NCBI RefSeq assembly: GCF_900109575.1
Contig: NZ_FOAF01000013.1
Span: 57,016-121,015, forward strand
DNA from: Olivibacter domesticus
GTDB lineage: Bacteria; Bacteroidota; Bacteroidia; Sphingobacteriales; Sphingobacteriaceae
DNA: 64,000 nt
Direction of reading: 5' to 3'
This document shows, piece by piece, positions 19,401-27,454 of this stretch. The position numbers and the translations under genes are program-made. The notes beneath the pieces were generated by a model. It was not told the DNA's origin. It made no database searches and was given only the letters and a program-made list of their open reading frames with translations. Every line of letters begins with the position of its first letter. Position 1 is the stretch's first letter.

Positions 19401-19933
19401 GCCAGATCATTGGTGATCCAAATCCCGATTTCTTTGGCGGTATCACCAATAATTTCCGTTATAAAAATTTCGACCTCAGCATCATGGGGCAATTTTCTTA
19501 CGGTAATGATATTTTCAACTATAATTTGGCCAATGGTCTGGAAGGCTACAACGCATCAAGTAATGGATTCGTTGATTGGACAAGGAGATGGAGAAATCCA
19601 GGAGATATTACCGATATGCCAAGACCTTCTCCTGGAGATTTAAATCAAGGTGCTATTTCTGATCGCTTTGTGCAAAATGGCTCGTTTTTCCGAATTCGAA
19701 ACGTTACACTAGGATACTCTTTCCCTAATGAGATGATTGAAAAACTTAATATCAGCAAGTTACGGGTATATGCTACTGTACAGAATGCTTATGTATTTAC
19801 AAAATATAGAGGGTACGATCCAGAAGTTAGCTCTAGTCATGGAGGAGCCAATACAGGTCTTATTTATGGGTATGACTATGGAAGTTATCCGCAACCCAGA
19901 ATTTTTACCTTAGGTGTTAACCTCACATTTTAA
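16436..19933 (+). CDS. SusC/RagA TonB-linked outer-membrane receptor with two N-terminal regulatory-like domains
   Basis: 1165 residues, ~100-180 longer than many family members. A signal peptide (ending ~SAANL) is followed by a first CarboxypepD_reg-like domain at ~65-135 (GVVTDSAGKPLAQVSVKYKG ... GEFTIKTLGTG). After a Ser/Thr/Ala/Asp-rich linker (~138-180) comes a second copy at ~181-255 (ITGTVKDSKGPIPGVSVTIKG ... GKFSIAAPG). The TonB-box region (VEVVAVGYGTM) leads to the plug, with LNIRVRGTTSI, DPLYVVDGIPV and SIYGARAANGVVLITTKKG. The barrel ends in YPQPRIFTLGVNLTF. It imports an oligosaccharide or peptide with the SusD lipoprotein encoded 26 bp downstream. No STN domain is seen, so no direct anti-sigma signalling is expected. 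The substrate is unknown. Confidence 0.93.
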   Translation: MKQKPYFYMMFFLSLSLSAANLKSHSNPHIKNSETLAGTVILQNTVQDTTLMDSAKANAATDSTERHGVVTDSAGKPLAQVSVKYKGAKDSILTNAQGEFTIKTLGTGVLIFNLKGFQIKEEPINNLTEIKTKLSPVEQVTATVNADSGTATRTDSAAQDTSARKAAQTSPDTTTKDSTQEKITGTVKDSKGPIPGVSVTIKGKKEGVITDEQGKFSIAAPGNAVLVFSSLGYDAKEEFTANRKIINISLEEESQKLQEVEVVAVGYGTMDRSKLTSSVSSIGSDQIENDVLPSVTQAIQGKAGGVQVTQKSGSPGGGLNIRVRGTTSINASSDPLYVVDGIPVNSTTNFTGGSNFNFGGGTQGINILSSINPSDVQSVEVLKDAASSSIYGARAANGVVLITTKKGQPGTSVFNFNMYEGFSEVPKERWYDFMNTEQYQDYMRDYYRFKLDADGNPSPVPEQILANPGINTNWQDEMFRSAPTRNYELSASGGNEKTQYYTSIGYMKQGGVILNSNFSRLSARINLDHQHSEKLRFSTSINLTRAINDRIQEENSKEGATKNGVVSPPNLPVYNADGSYAFDQVSLSRENPIAMLQLPTNNAQTFRVLANVSAEYRIIPELALKTSFGTDMSFIDETFFMPPIGLRSFASQGGIGARRNTRDQLWINETTLSFDKTFGDHSLNALAGVSVQESRLEFVDAQRSNFPSNDIEYISSGGVITGANSYPEEWAIASGFTRVNYGYKGKYLFTANFRADGSSRFGPNNRWGYFPSFAAAWRASDEDFIKNIKAINNLKLRASWGITGNQNIGNYASYSLYSGGSNYLGLPGFVPNVLGDKNLKWETTKQLDIGLDLGLFGNRISLLADYYVKNTSDLLIGIPVLTQSGFLNRFTNFGEIQNKGFEFELTTQNLVGAFKWTTTLNMTFNKNKIVELPVARILGGVGELNLAQAGLPLGTFYGWKMIGVNPETGLIDYEDQNGNPTTPTNPDDRQIIGDPNPDFFGGITNNFRYKNFDLSIMGQFSYGNDIFNYNLANGLEGYNASSNGFVDWTRRWRNPGDITDMPRPSPGDLNQGAISDRFVQNGSFFRIRNVTLGYSFPNEMIEKLNISKLRVYATVQNAYVFTKYRGYDPEVSSSHGGANTGLIYGYDYGSYPQPRIFTLGVNLTF

Positions 19934-19959
19934 TTGATCAATTTAGTATAGCGAAACCG

Positions 19960-21336
19960 ATGAAGAAGATTTTTAAAAAAATATTAATAGCTGCATTAGC
20001 CTTGAGTTTCTCCTCCTGTAATGATTTTCTGGATAGAGAGCCAATTAGTCAAATAACACCAGAAGAATATTTTAATTCTGAAACGAACGCCAATTCTGCC
20101 GTTATAGGTTTGTATCGAAGTATGCTAAACTCCTTTTCTTATGGACAATCTATTGTTATTGTGCCCGAGTTTTCAGCAGGACATGTAAGCCATGCTTCTG
20201 AATTTCCTGAATATGAAAATTTCCGCACCAATAATCCACAGGTTAATAATCCATGGACTAATAATCTCTGGCAGGCCACCTATACATCCATTAATGCCGC
20301 AAACAATATTATAACAAGCGTGCCTGAAATGGCTACAACCACTATTACAGATGAGAAGAAACAACAATTCGTTGGAGAAGCTAAGTTTGTAAGGGCATTA
20401 AATTATTTCTTTCTCGTAAGAGCTTTTGGTGACATTCCATTAAAGATAGCAGCAACAACTGAAGACGAAGATTTCAATATCCCGCGATCGCCTGTTAATG
20501 AAGTATACGCGCAAATAATTACGGATCTTGAAGAAGCATCTACAGCACTTCCTGATTCATATTCAGATGATGCCACTAACAAAGGTCGTGCAACAAAATT
20601 AGCTGCGAGAGCGTTATTAGCAAAAGTACAGCTGTATAATGCAAAAATATCTGGCGATTATACACAAGCGGCTTCAATAGCGCTAGAAGTTATTAATAGC
20701 GGGAAATTCACACTCGTTTCTGACTTTGCTTCTATCTGGACCACTGAAAACACTGCGGAATCTATTTTTGAACTACAGTTTGATGACCAAGCGACCAATC
20801 CACTGGCATCAGTCAGCAACGACAATCCAAGTATGCTTTTCTATGCCCGTGGAACAAGCGTTTTCGACAAATACACCGCAGAAGATAAAAGAAGGGACTT
20901 TACAGTGAAGACAGGAACAACAACCGAAGGGCGTTATTATATTGGAAAATATCCAAAGTTTAGTCCTGCTACTCAAAACTTTCCCGTCATACGCATCGCT
21001 GAAATATACCTCATTCATGCAGAAGCACAGGCAAGAATAGAGGGCACGGTAAGTGCTTCTGCCTTCAATTCTTATAAGGTTATCAGAGACAGAGCAGGAT
21101 TAACGACTCAAAGCGCCGACTCATTTGCAAGTGTGGCAGATTTCATTAAGGAAATACAGAAAGAAAAAGAACGAGAGCTTATGTTTGAAGGCGAAGCGTG
21201 GTTTGATTTCTGTAGGACTGAGTTGGCCTTGACAGACATGATGGTAAAACCAGATCGCAATTATTTTTTATACCCTATTCCAAGTGGACAAATAGTACTT
21301 AGCAATGGGATATTAACGCAAAACCCTGGGTATTAA
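19960..21336 (+). CDS. SusD/RagB surface lipoprotein
   Basis: 458 residues. The lipobox LSFSSC places the lipidated Cys at 20, followed by NDFLDREPIS, the usual SusD start. Family features are YFLVRAFGDIPL, the TPR-like helices in the middle (ALLAKVQLYNA), AEIYLIHAEAQAR, and the C-terminal FEGEAWFDFCRTE ... LYPIPSGQIVLSNGILTQNPGY. It is shorter than typical SusD proteins (500+), fitting a RagB-like, small-ligand type. It binds substrate at the cell surface for the SusC partner. No glycosidase is in the same operon. Confidence 0.94.
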   Translation: MKKIFKKILIAALALSFSSCNDFLDREPISQITPEEYFNSETNANSAVIGLYRSMLNSFSYGQSIVIVPEFSAGHVSHASEFPEYENFRTNNPQVNNPWTNNLWQATYTSINAANNIITSVPEMATTTITDEKKQQFVGEAKFVRALNYFFLVRAFGDIPLKIAATTEDEDFNIPRSPVNEVYAQIITDLEEASTALPDSYSDDATNKGRATKLAARALLAKVQLYNAKISGDYTQAASIALEVINSGKFTLVSDFASIWTTENTAESIFELQFDDQATNPLASVSNDNPSMLFYARGTSVFDKYTAEDKRRDFTVKTGTTTEGRYYIGKYPKFSPATQNFPVIRIAEIYLIHAEAQARIEGTVSASAFNSYKVIRDRAGLTTQSADSFASVADFIKEIQKEKERELMFEGEAWFDFCRTELALTDMMVKPDRNYFLYPIPSGQIVLSNGILTQNPGY

Positions 21337-21420
21337 TACTCCTTATAAAGGATATTAAAAATGCGGAGGGCATTGATAAAGTAATCCGCTTAATTTTATT
21401 TCTTAGCGCCAAATAAAAAT

Positions 21421-21864
21421 GAACCTTTAATTTAGACTTCTTTTTCCCGCAAAAAGAAGCAAACCGAACGCAGTGAGCTCATGAACACCTTCAAAAGCAA
21501 ACAACGAGTGAATAAAGCTCCCGCTGTAGACAGCCGCTCAACGCCAGTGCATCCACCTGCAAGTGCGGTTGACTAAGGCGGATTTTTGTAGAACGGAGGG
21601 GTGTTGCGAACATACTGAGCCGTTCCGAAGGACGCAAATGGCCTAGGCTTGTGGAGGAAGCAATCGGCAGCTAAGCATGCCCATAACCTATTTTTCAGCA
21701 AAGCTTACGAAATAAGAGTAAAAGACAAACGAAGCGTGGCCTTGTGTACGGGAGTGGTTCCTTTTACGACCGGGCATGTTGGCCACGGATTGCAACGGAA
21801 TAAGCCAGCCAAGGCACCTTGCTCCACTTGGGTGCTTCCAAGTGGAATGTTAAATTAAAGGTTC
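21421..21864. repeat. 444 bp repeat with 14 bp terminal inverted repeats (copy 1)
   Basis: GAACCTTTAATTTA (21421-21434) and its exact reverse complement (21851-21864) bound the element. Just inside the left end CTTCTTTTT-CCCGC-AAAAAGAAG (21437-21459) forms a 9 bp hairpin. Near the right end TCCACTTGG-GTGCTT-CCAAGTGGA (21823-21846) forms another. The interior is clearly more GC-rich than its surroundings and shares blocks with the region 37263-37602 (ACGGAGGG..GTTGCGA, GGCCT.GG, GGAGGA, CGGCAGC, AGCATG). Small open frames inside look spurious. No target-site duplication is evident. It fits a non-autonomous, MITE-like intergenic element. The stretch 21337-21420 before it shows nothing beyond weak hairpins. 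Confidence 0.65.
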
Positions 21865-21909
21865 TTATCTTTCATCTAACCTCAAAATAAACCACTATTA
21901 GAAGATGAT

Positions 21910-23208
21910 TTAAGGTAATTTCTTAAAATCTATATTGGGCTGTCTCTTCATTAACGTTCTTTCTAATACTGTTCCTATTGGCGTATAATGATCAAAAAAA
22001 CCAAAATTATGTAGATAAAATCTGCCTTGCTCAGTGCCTCCGCTATAATCCAATCGATAACCTACACGGGCGGTATTATCAGCAGAAAATTTAGCTTTAT
22101 TTACCTGATACCAATCACCTGTATTATCTAATACCCATTGATTTCCAAAATACACCTTCCTTTCGTAAATACCTTGCATAGGAGAAAAATTCTCCAGAAA
22201 CGAGTGAAATCCAGTCAACCAACTATTTGTTTGGGGTCGGCTAAAACTTGCTATCAATTGCCATTGCCCAACCTCTGGGGCAAAAAACCATGCGGTATAA
22301 TTAGTATAATTATTTGCAACTGGCTCTCCTTTCAACAAAAACTTATAAGTAGTTCCCGCTTTCCAATTGTAGTGAAGATAACTTTGACCCCCGGCCCCCT
22401 CATTGCCAAATTCACCCGTATGAACAGCTCTTCCCTTTTTTAATAACTTAATTTTATGATCTTCGGGAATTTCATTGGGATTATCCGTCTTAAAGGGGCT
22501 CCACACTGAAAATAAAATTCTTCTTTCGGTAGCGGAGTTCACCTGCATACCAAAATAGCCTCCGCTAAATCCGTTTGCCATATAATAAGATCCAATTACA
22601 TCATTACCTTTTGGTACGGTTATTTCATTGTAATAATATGCAATGTCCTTATCTTTCGGTGTTTGGTAGTTTAGATGTGTAGAAGGCCCTCTTCTGCCCC
22701 AATAGAAGAAATTCCCCTCATTGTTTTTAACAAAGTGTGTACCCGCATCTATCGCACTTCCTGCAACAATCAAAGAAACCATACCTCGTAACGCAACCTG
22801 TTTATTGGCCTTCAAATGAATCGCTACATAGCCCGTATCTTGAATATTCCACTCTCCAAGGTAGATGCTTTTTTCATTTCCATTGGAAATATTTATAGTA
22901 TTCTTTTGATGGCCAACATTTACCGTTAGGTTACTTGGTTCGTCGACCGATGCTTTTAACCAAACATCCAGGGTCCCTTTTTTAGCCAGACGGATAAAGG
23001 TCTTAAATTCATTTTCTGGATTATCCCATTTGGCAATTCCTTCCTCAGAAATAATATCACTATCCTCCTTGATATATTTTCCTACTTGCCAAGTATTTCC
23101 GCCAATTGGAACAATAACAGCATTTGCAGCTACTTCTTTTTGTTGGGCAGCAATTTTACCTAGTGTAAAAAAAGCACTTAAAAATAATACGTAAATTTTC
23201 CTCTTCAT
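21910..23208 (-). CDS. Exported DUF5077/DUF3472 protein
   Basis: 432 residues with a signal peptide ending GKIAAQ. Residues ~30-160 resemble the DUF5077 beta-sandwich (LAKKGTLDVWLKASVDEPSN). Residues ~165-425 match the DUF3472 type: YYYNEITVPKG, YYMANGFSGGYFGMQVNS, RRILFSVWSPFKTDNPNEIP and GEFGNEGAGGQS. This family is common in Bacteroidota near glycan loci but its activity is not established as far as I know. It probably works in the periplasm or at the cell surface. It is a single minus-strand gene, convergent with the SusC/SusD pair across the repeat at 21421. Confidence 0.85.
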   Translation of the reverse strand: MKRKIYVLFLSAFFTLGKIAAQQKEVAANAVIVPIGGNTWQVGKYIKEDSDIISEEGIAKWDNPENEFKTFIRLAKKGTLDVWLKASVDEPSNLTVNVGHQKNTINISNGNEKSIYLGEWNIQDTGYVAIHLKANKQVALRGMVSLIVAGSAIDAGTHFVKNNEGNFFYWGRRGPSTHLNYQTPKDKDIAYYYNEITVPKGNDVIGSYYMANGFSGGYFGMQVNSATERRILFSVWSPFKTDNPNEIPEDHKIKLLKKGRAVHTGEFGNEGAGGQSYLHYNWKAGTTYKFLLKGEPVANNYTNYTAWFFAPEVGQWQLIASFSRPQTNSWLTGFHSFLENFSPMQGIYERKVYFGNQWVLDNTGDWYQVNKAKFSADNTARVGYRLDYSGGTEQGRFYLHNFGFFDHYTPIGTVLERTLMKRQPNIDFKKLP

Positions 23209-23312
23209 TTCGAAAACAGCTTATTTCATTAGATTTGAAAAGCAAGCTACACGAAATAAGGGAAGATAAAAAGCGATCGATTCAATCAAACGATTGCGTA
23301 AAATCGTATTGG

Positions 23313-23789
23313 TTATTTTTTAAGTATATAGTGATCTGCCAATTCACCTGTTACCTTGTTCCCTTCCATATCTAAATGTGTCAATGTATTTTCTCCTACA
23401 AAATATTTATTGGAAGCCCCCTCAATTCCTTCAAGTTCAATCGTACTACCATCTACCCACTCAAAGCTACCTTTTTCTTCGTCCACCTTACCGTCTCCCT
23501 TTCCTAAATATTTTGTTCGTTTAATATAAACACTGTCTTTCAATTCAATTTCTGTTTCAATACCTTCACAATCAGCGCAAGGTAACACTCCTTTATAGGT
23601 ACCCTCCACATCTAACGAATTTCGTGCATTATGCATGTCTGTGGTATCGCCTGTAGCATCTATAGGAACATACTCTTCCAATGTGTCGGTCGTATCCGCT
23701 GAATTGGCATCTTTAGAAGTATTAGTGGTATTATTACAGCTCCATAGTAAAAAACTGATCATCGATAAGGTTAATATCTTTTTAATCAT
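23313..23789 (-). CDS. NlpE-like lipoprotein
   Basis: 158 residues. The lipobox FLLWSC gives lipidated Cys18. A Thr/Asp/Ser-rich linker (19-60) leads to the NlpE N-terminal domain: GTYKGVLPCADCEGIETEIEL with its CxxC, then a small beta barrel (SFEWVDGSTIEL, KYFVGENTLTHLDM). In E. coli NlpE senses surface contact and copper or lipoprotein-traffic stress; only the N-terminal domain is present here, as in most Bacteroidota homologues. A role in envelope sensing is therefore only suggested. It stands alone, ~100 bp from the DUF3472 gene on the same strand. Confidence 0.87.
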   Translation of the reverse strand: MIKKILTLSMISFLLWSCNNTTNTSKDANSADTTDTLEEYVPIDATGDTTDMHNARNSLDVEGTYKGVLPCADCEGIETEIELKDSVYIKRTKYLGKGDGKVDEEKGSFEWVDGSTIELEGIEGASNKYFVGENTLTHLDMEGNKVTGELADHYILKK

Positions 23790-24180
23790 AACAATAATTT
23801 ATTTGTTTACTGAGCAAAAGCAATACCAAAATATGAGTATAATGAGGTTGCTTTCAACATAGGAGCCCCCCTGTAATATCGTGTTTACCTAAACGAAAGA
23901 GATTAACTGATCACATACCCCCACCTACCTTTTACCTACTTATATATCCTGCTTATTACCTTTGTAACTCCTACCTGATTCATCCTTCGTACCTACTTGT
24001 TAAGTTTATTGAAGGTCAGATAAGATAAATCATCGCGAAAAAATAAAAAATTTCAGTAAGATTTTATTGTTGTTATCTTTATTCTTATCCTTCTACATTA
24101 TAAAGAGAAAAACATAACGTGACGAATTATCTGCATTGTTAGGAAATCAAAAAAACAAAAAGAAAGATTAAATTTAGCTT
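23790..24180. other. 391 bp intergenic region
   Basis: Upstream region shared by the divergent NlpE-like and HxlR genes. One -7-like box, TACCTTTG (23957-23964, plus strand), lies 216 bp before the HxlR gene, and TATCTTTA (24074-24081) lies nearer. Several loose ACCTAC repeats occur at 23930-24000. No gene, strong hairpin or clear operator is seen. Confidence 0.4.
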
Positions 24181-24579
24181 ATGAATACATATGAACGGAA
24201 GACACCTGAAGACCTAGATTGCGGAATTACAGTATTTATGAAAGTCCTTGGCGCAAAGTGGAAGCCCTGCATTATCGCAGCTATACACCAGGGGCATAAA
24301 AGGCCAAGCGAAATTCATCGGGAACTTAAGTCAGCCACGCCAAGGGTTATAGACATGCAGCTGAGTGAGCTGGAGGAATTTGGTGTCGTGTACAAACAAA
24401 TATTTAATGGCTTTCCTTTAAGGGTTGATTATTATTTAACAGATCTCGGAAAAAGTCTGCTTCCTATCGTAAATCTAATGGATCAATGGGGCGATATCAA
24501 TGCTGAGCATGTCAAAAACGTTGACACACTTCGCCAGGTTTCCTCAGAAAGCCAATCTTTTATAAGAAAAACCCTTTAA
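24181..24579 (+). CDS. HxlR-family transcriptional regulator
   Basis: 132 residues, one winged helix. The family start is DCGITVFMKVLGAKWKPCII with Cys14, the position that senses electrophiles or quinones in HxlR/QorR-type proteins. The recognition region is PSEIHRELKSATPRVIDMQL, and the wing is VYKQIFNGFPLRVDYYLTDLG. It sits 98 bp before a NADPH-dependent reductase on the same strand; such pairs are common and the regulator usually controls the neighbour in response to a reactive carbonyl or thiol-reactive compound (family knowledge, not shown here). Confidence 0.93.
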   Translation: MNTYERKTPEDLDCGITVFMKVLGAKWKPCIIAAIHQGHKRPSEIHRELKSATPRVIDMQLSELEEFGVVYKQIFNGFPLRVDYYLTDLGKSLLPIVNLMDQWGDINAEHVKNVDTLRQVSSESQSFIRKTL

Positions 24580-24677
24580 GACATACCGAATAATTTCTCG
24601 GTCACCGAATCTTTTTTCTGTTATTGATATCGCGAAAGCTTATGTAGACTTTTGGATCCGATATATATTTAATCAAT

Positions 24678-25559
24678 ATGGAAAAAGATAAGAATATTCA
24701 ACACAAAGTCACCATTGTTGGATTAGGACAAATGGGAATCAAATTGGCCGAACTATTAAGAGATCAAAGCATCCCTATCACGGTATGGAATAGAAGCATC
24801 GCCAAAGCAAAAGATATTAAAAATGTTCAGGTTATAGCAAATCTTAACAGTGCCATTGATCAAAGCGCTATTATTATTATCTGTGTTTATGATTACAAGG
24901 CGATTAACGAGATTTTATCCGGTCCTGAAATTCAAGCAGCTTTAAAGGGCAAAACGATCATCAATCTAACCACTGGAAGTCCACAGGAGGCAGATAATCT
25001 TGATTTGCGAATGAAAAACTATGATGCTTATTATCTGGATGGAGCAATACAGGTAGCACCAGACCAAATGGGTATGCCCGATACCACTATACTTATATCA
25101 GGAGATCAGCATCTTTATAACGAGCAAGAAACCTTACTTAAAATTTTAGGAGGCAATATCAAATACTTGGGCCCAAAGGCTTCTGCCGCTTCAGCAATGG
25201 ATCTAGCTACACTTACTTGGCTATATGGCTCTTATATAGGATTAATATACGGAGCAGGACTAGCCCGCAACGCCGACCTTGACCTAAATGTATATAGTAA
25301 TATTCTAGCAGAAATTACACCAGGCTTTACGGCATTCTTTCAGCATCAACTTCAGGTCATAGAAATGGGTAATTATGCTATTAGTCAAAGCCCCCTATCT
25401 ATAAGTGTAGCCGCAACGCAACGGATATGGGATGCCATAAAAGACAGTAGCATGGATACCAGGTTTCCTGAAAACATTGCCTTATTACTAAAGAAAGCAG
25501 AAGCATCAGGCTACGGAGGGCAAGAATTGGCAGCGCTAATAAAAGTAGTTCAAAAATAG
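24678..25559 (+). CDS. NAD(P)-dependent oxidoreductase, beta-hydroxyacid dehydrogenase / imine-reductase-like
   Basis: 293 residues. The N-terminal Rossmann fold opens with VTIVGLGQMG, and NRS at 38-40 follows beta-2, which favours NADPH. LTTGSPQEA matches the substrate loop of the 6-phosphogluconate dehydrogenase superfamily. The C-terminal helical domain (~165-293; SAMDLATLTWLYGSYIGL with Asp175, FPENIALLLKKAEASGYG) resembles reductive-aminase / imine-reductase proteins rather than classic hydroxyisobutyrate dehydrogenases, because the usual catalytic Lys is replaced. The true substrate is unknown. It is probably regulated by the HxlR protein upstream. Confidence 0.85.
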   Translation: MEKDKNIQHKVTIVGLGQMGIKLAELLRDQSIPITVWNRSIAKAKDIKNVQVIANLNSAIDQSAIIIICVYDYKAINEILSGPEIQAALKGKTIINLTTGSPQEADNLDLRMKNYDAYYLDGAIQVAPDQMGMPDTTILISGDQHLYNEQETLLKILGGNIKYLGPKASAASAMDLATLTWLYGSYIGLIYGAGLARNADLDLNVYSNILAEITPGFTAFFQHQLQVIEMGNYAISQSPLSISVAATQRIWDAIKDSSMDTRFPENIALLLKKAEASGYGGQELAALIKVVQK

Positions 25560-25609
25560 AGACAAAAAACATCAGACACCAATGTCGTCTAGCAAAAAAC
25601 ATAAAAATC

Positions 25610-25641
25610 AAAAAGCCCTTTCTTTACGGAAAGGGCTTTTT
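25610..25641. terminator. Bidirectional intrinsic terminator
   Basis: AAAAAGCCCTTTC (25610-25622) pairs perfectly with GAAAGGGCTTTTT (25629-25641) around TTTACG. It has T tracts on both strands, so it can end both the plus-strand reductase and the minus-strand tRNA. Confidence 0.93.
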
Positions 25642-25642
25642 G

Positions 25643-25715
25643 TGGTACCAGCTGGATTCGAACCAGCGACACAAGGATTTTCAGTCCTTTGCTCTACCAA
25701 CTGAGCTATGGTACC
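25643..25715 (-). tRNA. tRNA-Phe (GAA)
   Basis: 73 nt cloverleaf on the minus strand. The acceptor GGTACCA pairs with TGGTACC, with A as discriminator. The D arm carries GCTCAGTTGGTAGAGC, the anticodon loop CTGAAAA has GAA at 34-36 (25682-25680), and the T arm is GCTGGTTCGAATCCAGC. CCA is not encoded. It has a textbook promoter 51 bp upstream and a perfect terminator immediately after it, so it is a single-gene unit. Confidence 0.98.
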
Positions 25716-25765
25716 CTCCATCTTTTGAAGCGATTTTTTAAACCGTTTCATTTGTTTTGGGAATG

Positions 25766-25796
25766 CAAATGTAGTGTCTTTTTTGAATACACCAAA
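25766..25796 (-). promoter_or_regulatory. Promoter of tRNA-Phe
   Basis: On the minus strand TTTG (25793-25796) is followed after exactly 19 nt by TACATTTG (25766-25773), a full Bacteroidota housekeeping promoter. The predicted 5' leader is ~45 nt. The rest of the gap to 26095 is AT-rich with no other clear element. Confidence 0.82.
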
Positions 25797-26095
25797 GTTT
25801 TCTTAAAAAAAATAATACTTTTTTTTGCCTTGGCAATGCATATTACTGATTAACAGATAAAAAAAATCAACATACACCAAATTTATATGCATTAGCAGAC
25901 ACCCTTCCCCTTGTCTAAGCCGCATCCAGGGTCTTATTGACACTAATAGTAAAATCTCATTTTAACAAATTTCATATATTTAACGAATGTTTTTAGCTTA
26001 TTAAAAAAAACAATTTAAATTACTTCTAAATTTTATTATTATGCAAGCATAGCAAATTTATTTGCTTAACTTCGTCACAAAACCATTTATCCACT

Positions 26096-27388
26096 ATGAT
26101 AAGCCAACTGTTATTCGCTATCATTTTTATTTTAGCAATTGTTTTGTTCACATTCAACGCTAAGAAAATTATTAGGAACATAAAACTTGGACGTCCTACA
26201 GATCGTAGCGATAATCCTGCTTTACGTTTAAAAAAGATGCTCAAGGTCGCGTTTGGGCAAAGCAAAATGACTAAACGCCCTACCGCATTCGTACTTCACC
26301 TTTTCGTTTATCTGGGTTTCGTTATTATTAACATCGAAATGCTGGAAATCATGATAGACGGATTAGCCGGCACGCATAGAGTATTTGCAGGTCTTGGCTC
26401 TTTTTATAATTTTCTGATAGCCTCTTTTGAATGGCTTGCACTAGGCGTATTAGTTGGATGCATTCTATTCCTTATTAGAAGAAATATTATACATGTTAAG
26501 CGATTTTTAGGTGTCGAAATGACCAACTGGCCCAAAACGGATGCAAATTTAATATTGATAACCGAGATCCTGTTGATGACAGCTTTTTTATTCATGAATG
26601 CTGCCGACCACAAGATCCAGCTCCAAGTGCAAAACGAAGCGATCATTGGCTCCTTCCCTATTAGCAGCTGGCTTCTTCCATTACTTCCGGCAAATACGGA
26701 TTCTTTACATTTTATCGAGCGGTTTAGTTGGTGGTTCCATATTATCGGAGTACTGGCCTTCCTTAATTATTTACCCTATTCAAAACACTTACATATTATT
26801 TTGGCGTTTCCGAATACTTATTTTTCCAACCTAAAACCAAAAGGACAATTCACGAATATGGATACCGTAACGCATGAGGTTAAAGCAATGTTAGACCCCT
26901 CTTATACACCCCCTGCGACCGAACAGCCCATGCGTTTTGGTGTAAAAGACGTACCTGATTTAACGTGGAAAAATCTGCTGGAGGCCTATACATGTACCGA
27001 ATGCGGGCGATGTACAGCCGTTTGCCCAGCCAACATAACAGGCAAGTTATTATCCCCTCGAAAAATTATGATGGATACCCGTGATCGGATGGTTGAAATC
27101 GGCGAACAAGTCGATAAGAAGGGTTCTTTCTCAGAAGATGGAAAAGCACTGTTGGATGATTATATAACAAGAGAGGAAATTTGGGCTTGCACAAGCTGTA
27201 ATGCCTGTGTGGAAGCTTGCCCTGTAAACATTAATCCACTTGAAATTATTATCGACTTAAGACGTTACGCAATAATGGAAGAATCACAGGCTCCATCTAG
27301 CATTAATGCTATGTTTGGCAACATTGAAAACAATAGCGCTCCTTGGAAATACGCGCAAGCCGATAGGGCAAACTGGAACAATGGTTAA
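26096..27388 (+). CDS. Membrane iron-sulfur oxidoreductase (NarI/HdrD-like b-type membrane part plus 2[4Fe-4S])
   Basis: 430 residues. Residues 1-~245 hold about six transmembrane helices with several His residues (HLFVYLGF, HRVF, WWFHIIGVLAFLNYLPYSKHLHII), as in NarI/Hdr-type cytochrome b subunits. Two ferredoxin clusters follow in the cytosolic part: CTECGRCTAVCP (~300) and CTSCNACVEACP (~364). The neighbour 66 bp downstream supplies the CCG catalytic subunit, so together they form an electron-transfer complex joining a cytosolic donor to the quinone pool. Substrate is not shown. A homologous, fused layout is known for mycobacterial EtfD-type ETF:menaquinone oxidoreductases, which makes acyl-CoA-derived electrons a reasonable guess. 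Confidence 0.85.
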   Translation: MISQLLFAIIFILAIVLFTFNAKKIIRNIKLGRPTDRSDNPALRLKKMLKVAFGQSKMTKRPTAFVLHLFVYLGFVIINIEMLEIMIDGLAGTHRVFAGLGSFYNFLIASFEWLALGVLVGCILFLIRRNIIHVKRFLGVEMTNWPKTDANLILITEILLMTAFLFMNAADHKIQLQVQNEAIIGSFPISSWLLPLLPANTDSLHFIERFSWWFHIIGVLAFLNYLPYSKHLHIILAFPNTYFSNLKPKGQFTNMDTVTHEVKAMLDPSYTPPATEQPMRFGVKDVPDLTWKNLLEAYTCTECGRCTAVCPANITGKLLSPRKIMMDTRDRMVEIGEQVDKKGSFSEDGKALLDDYITREEIWACTSCNACVEACPVNINPLEIIIDLRRYAIMEESQAPSSINAMFGNIENNSAPWKYAQADRANWNNG

Positions 27389-27454
27389 TTTTATTGGTTG
27401 TTTTTACTGATTGTTTCGGCACTCAACCTTTTAAATATTTAACAGAGCAAAAAA

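Noticed and set aside
21649..21858. 69-codon frame inside the first repeat copy
   Set aside because: It runs through the right-hand hairpin and the terminal repeat and is not kept in the second copy.
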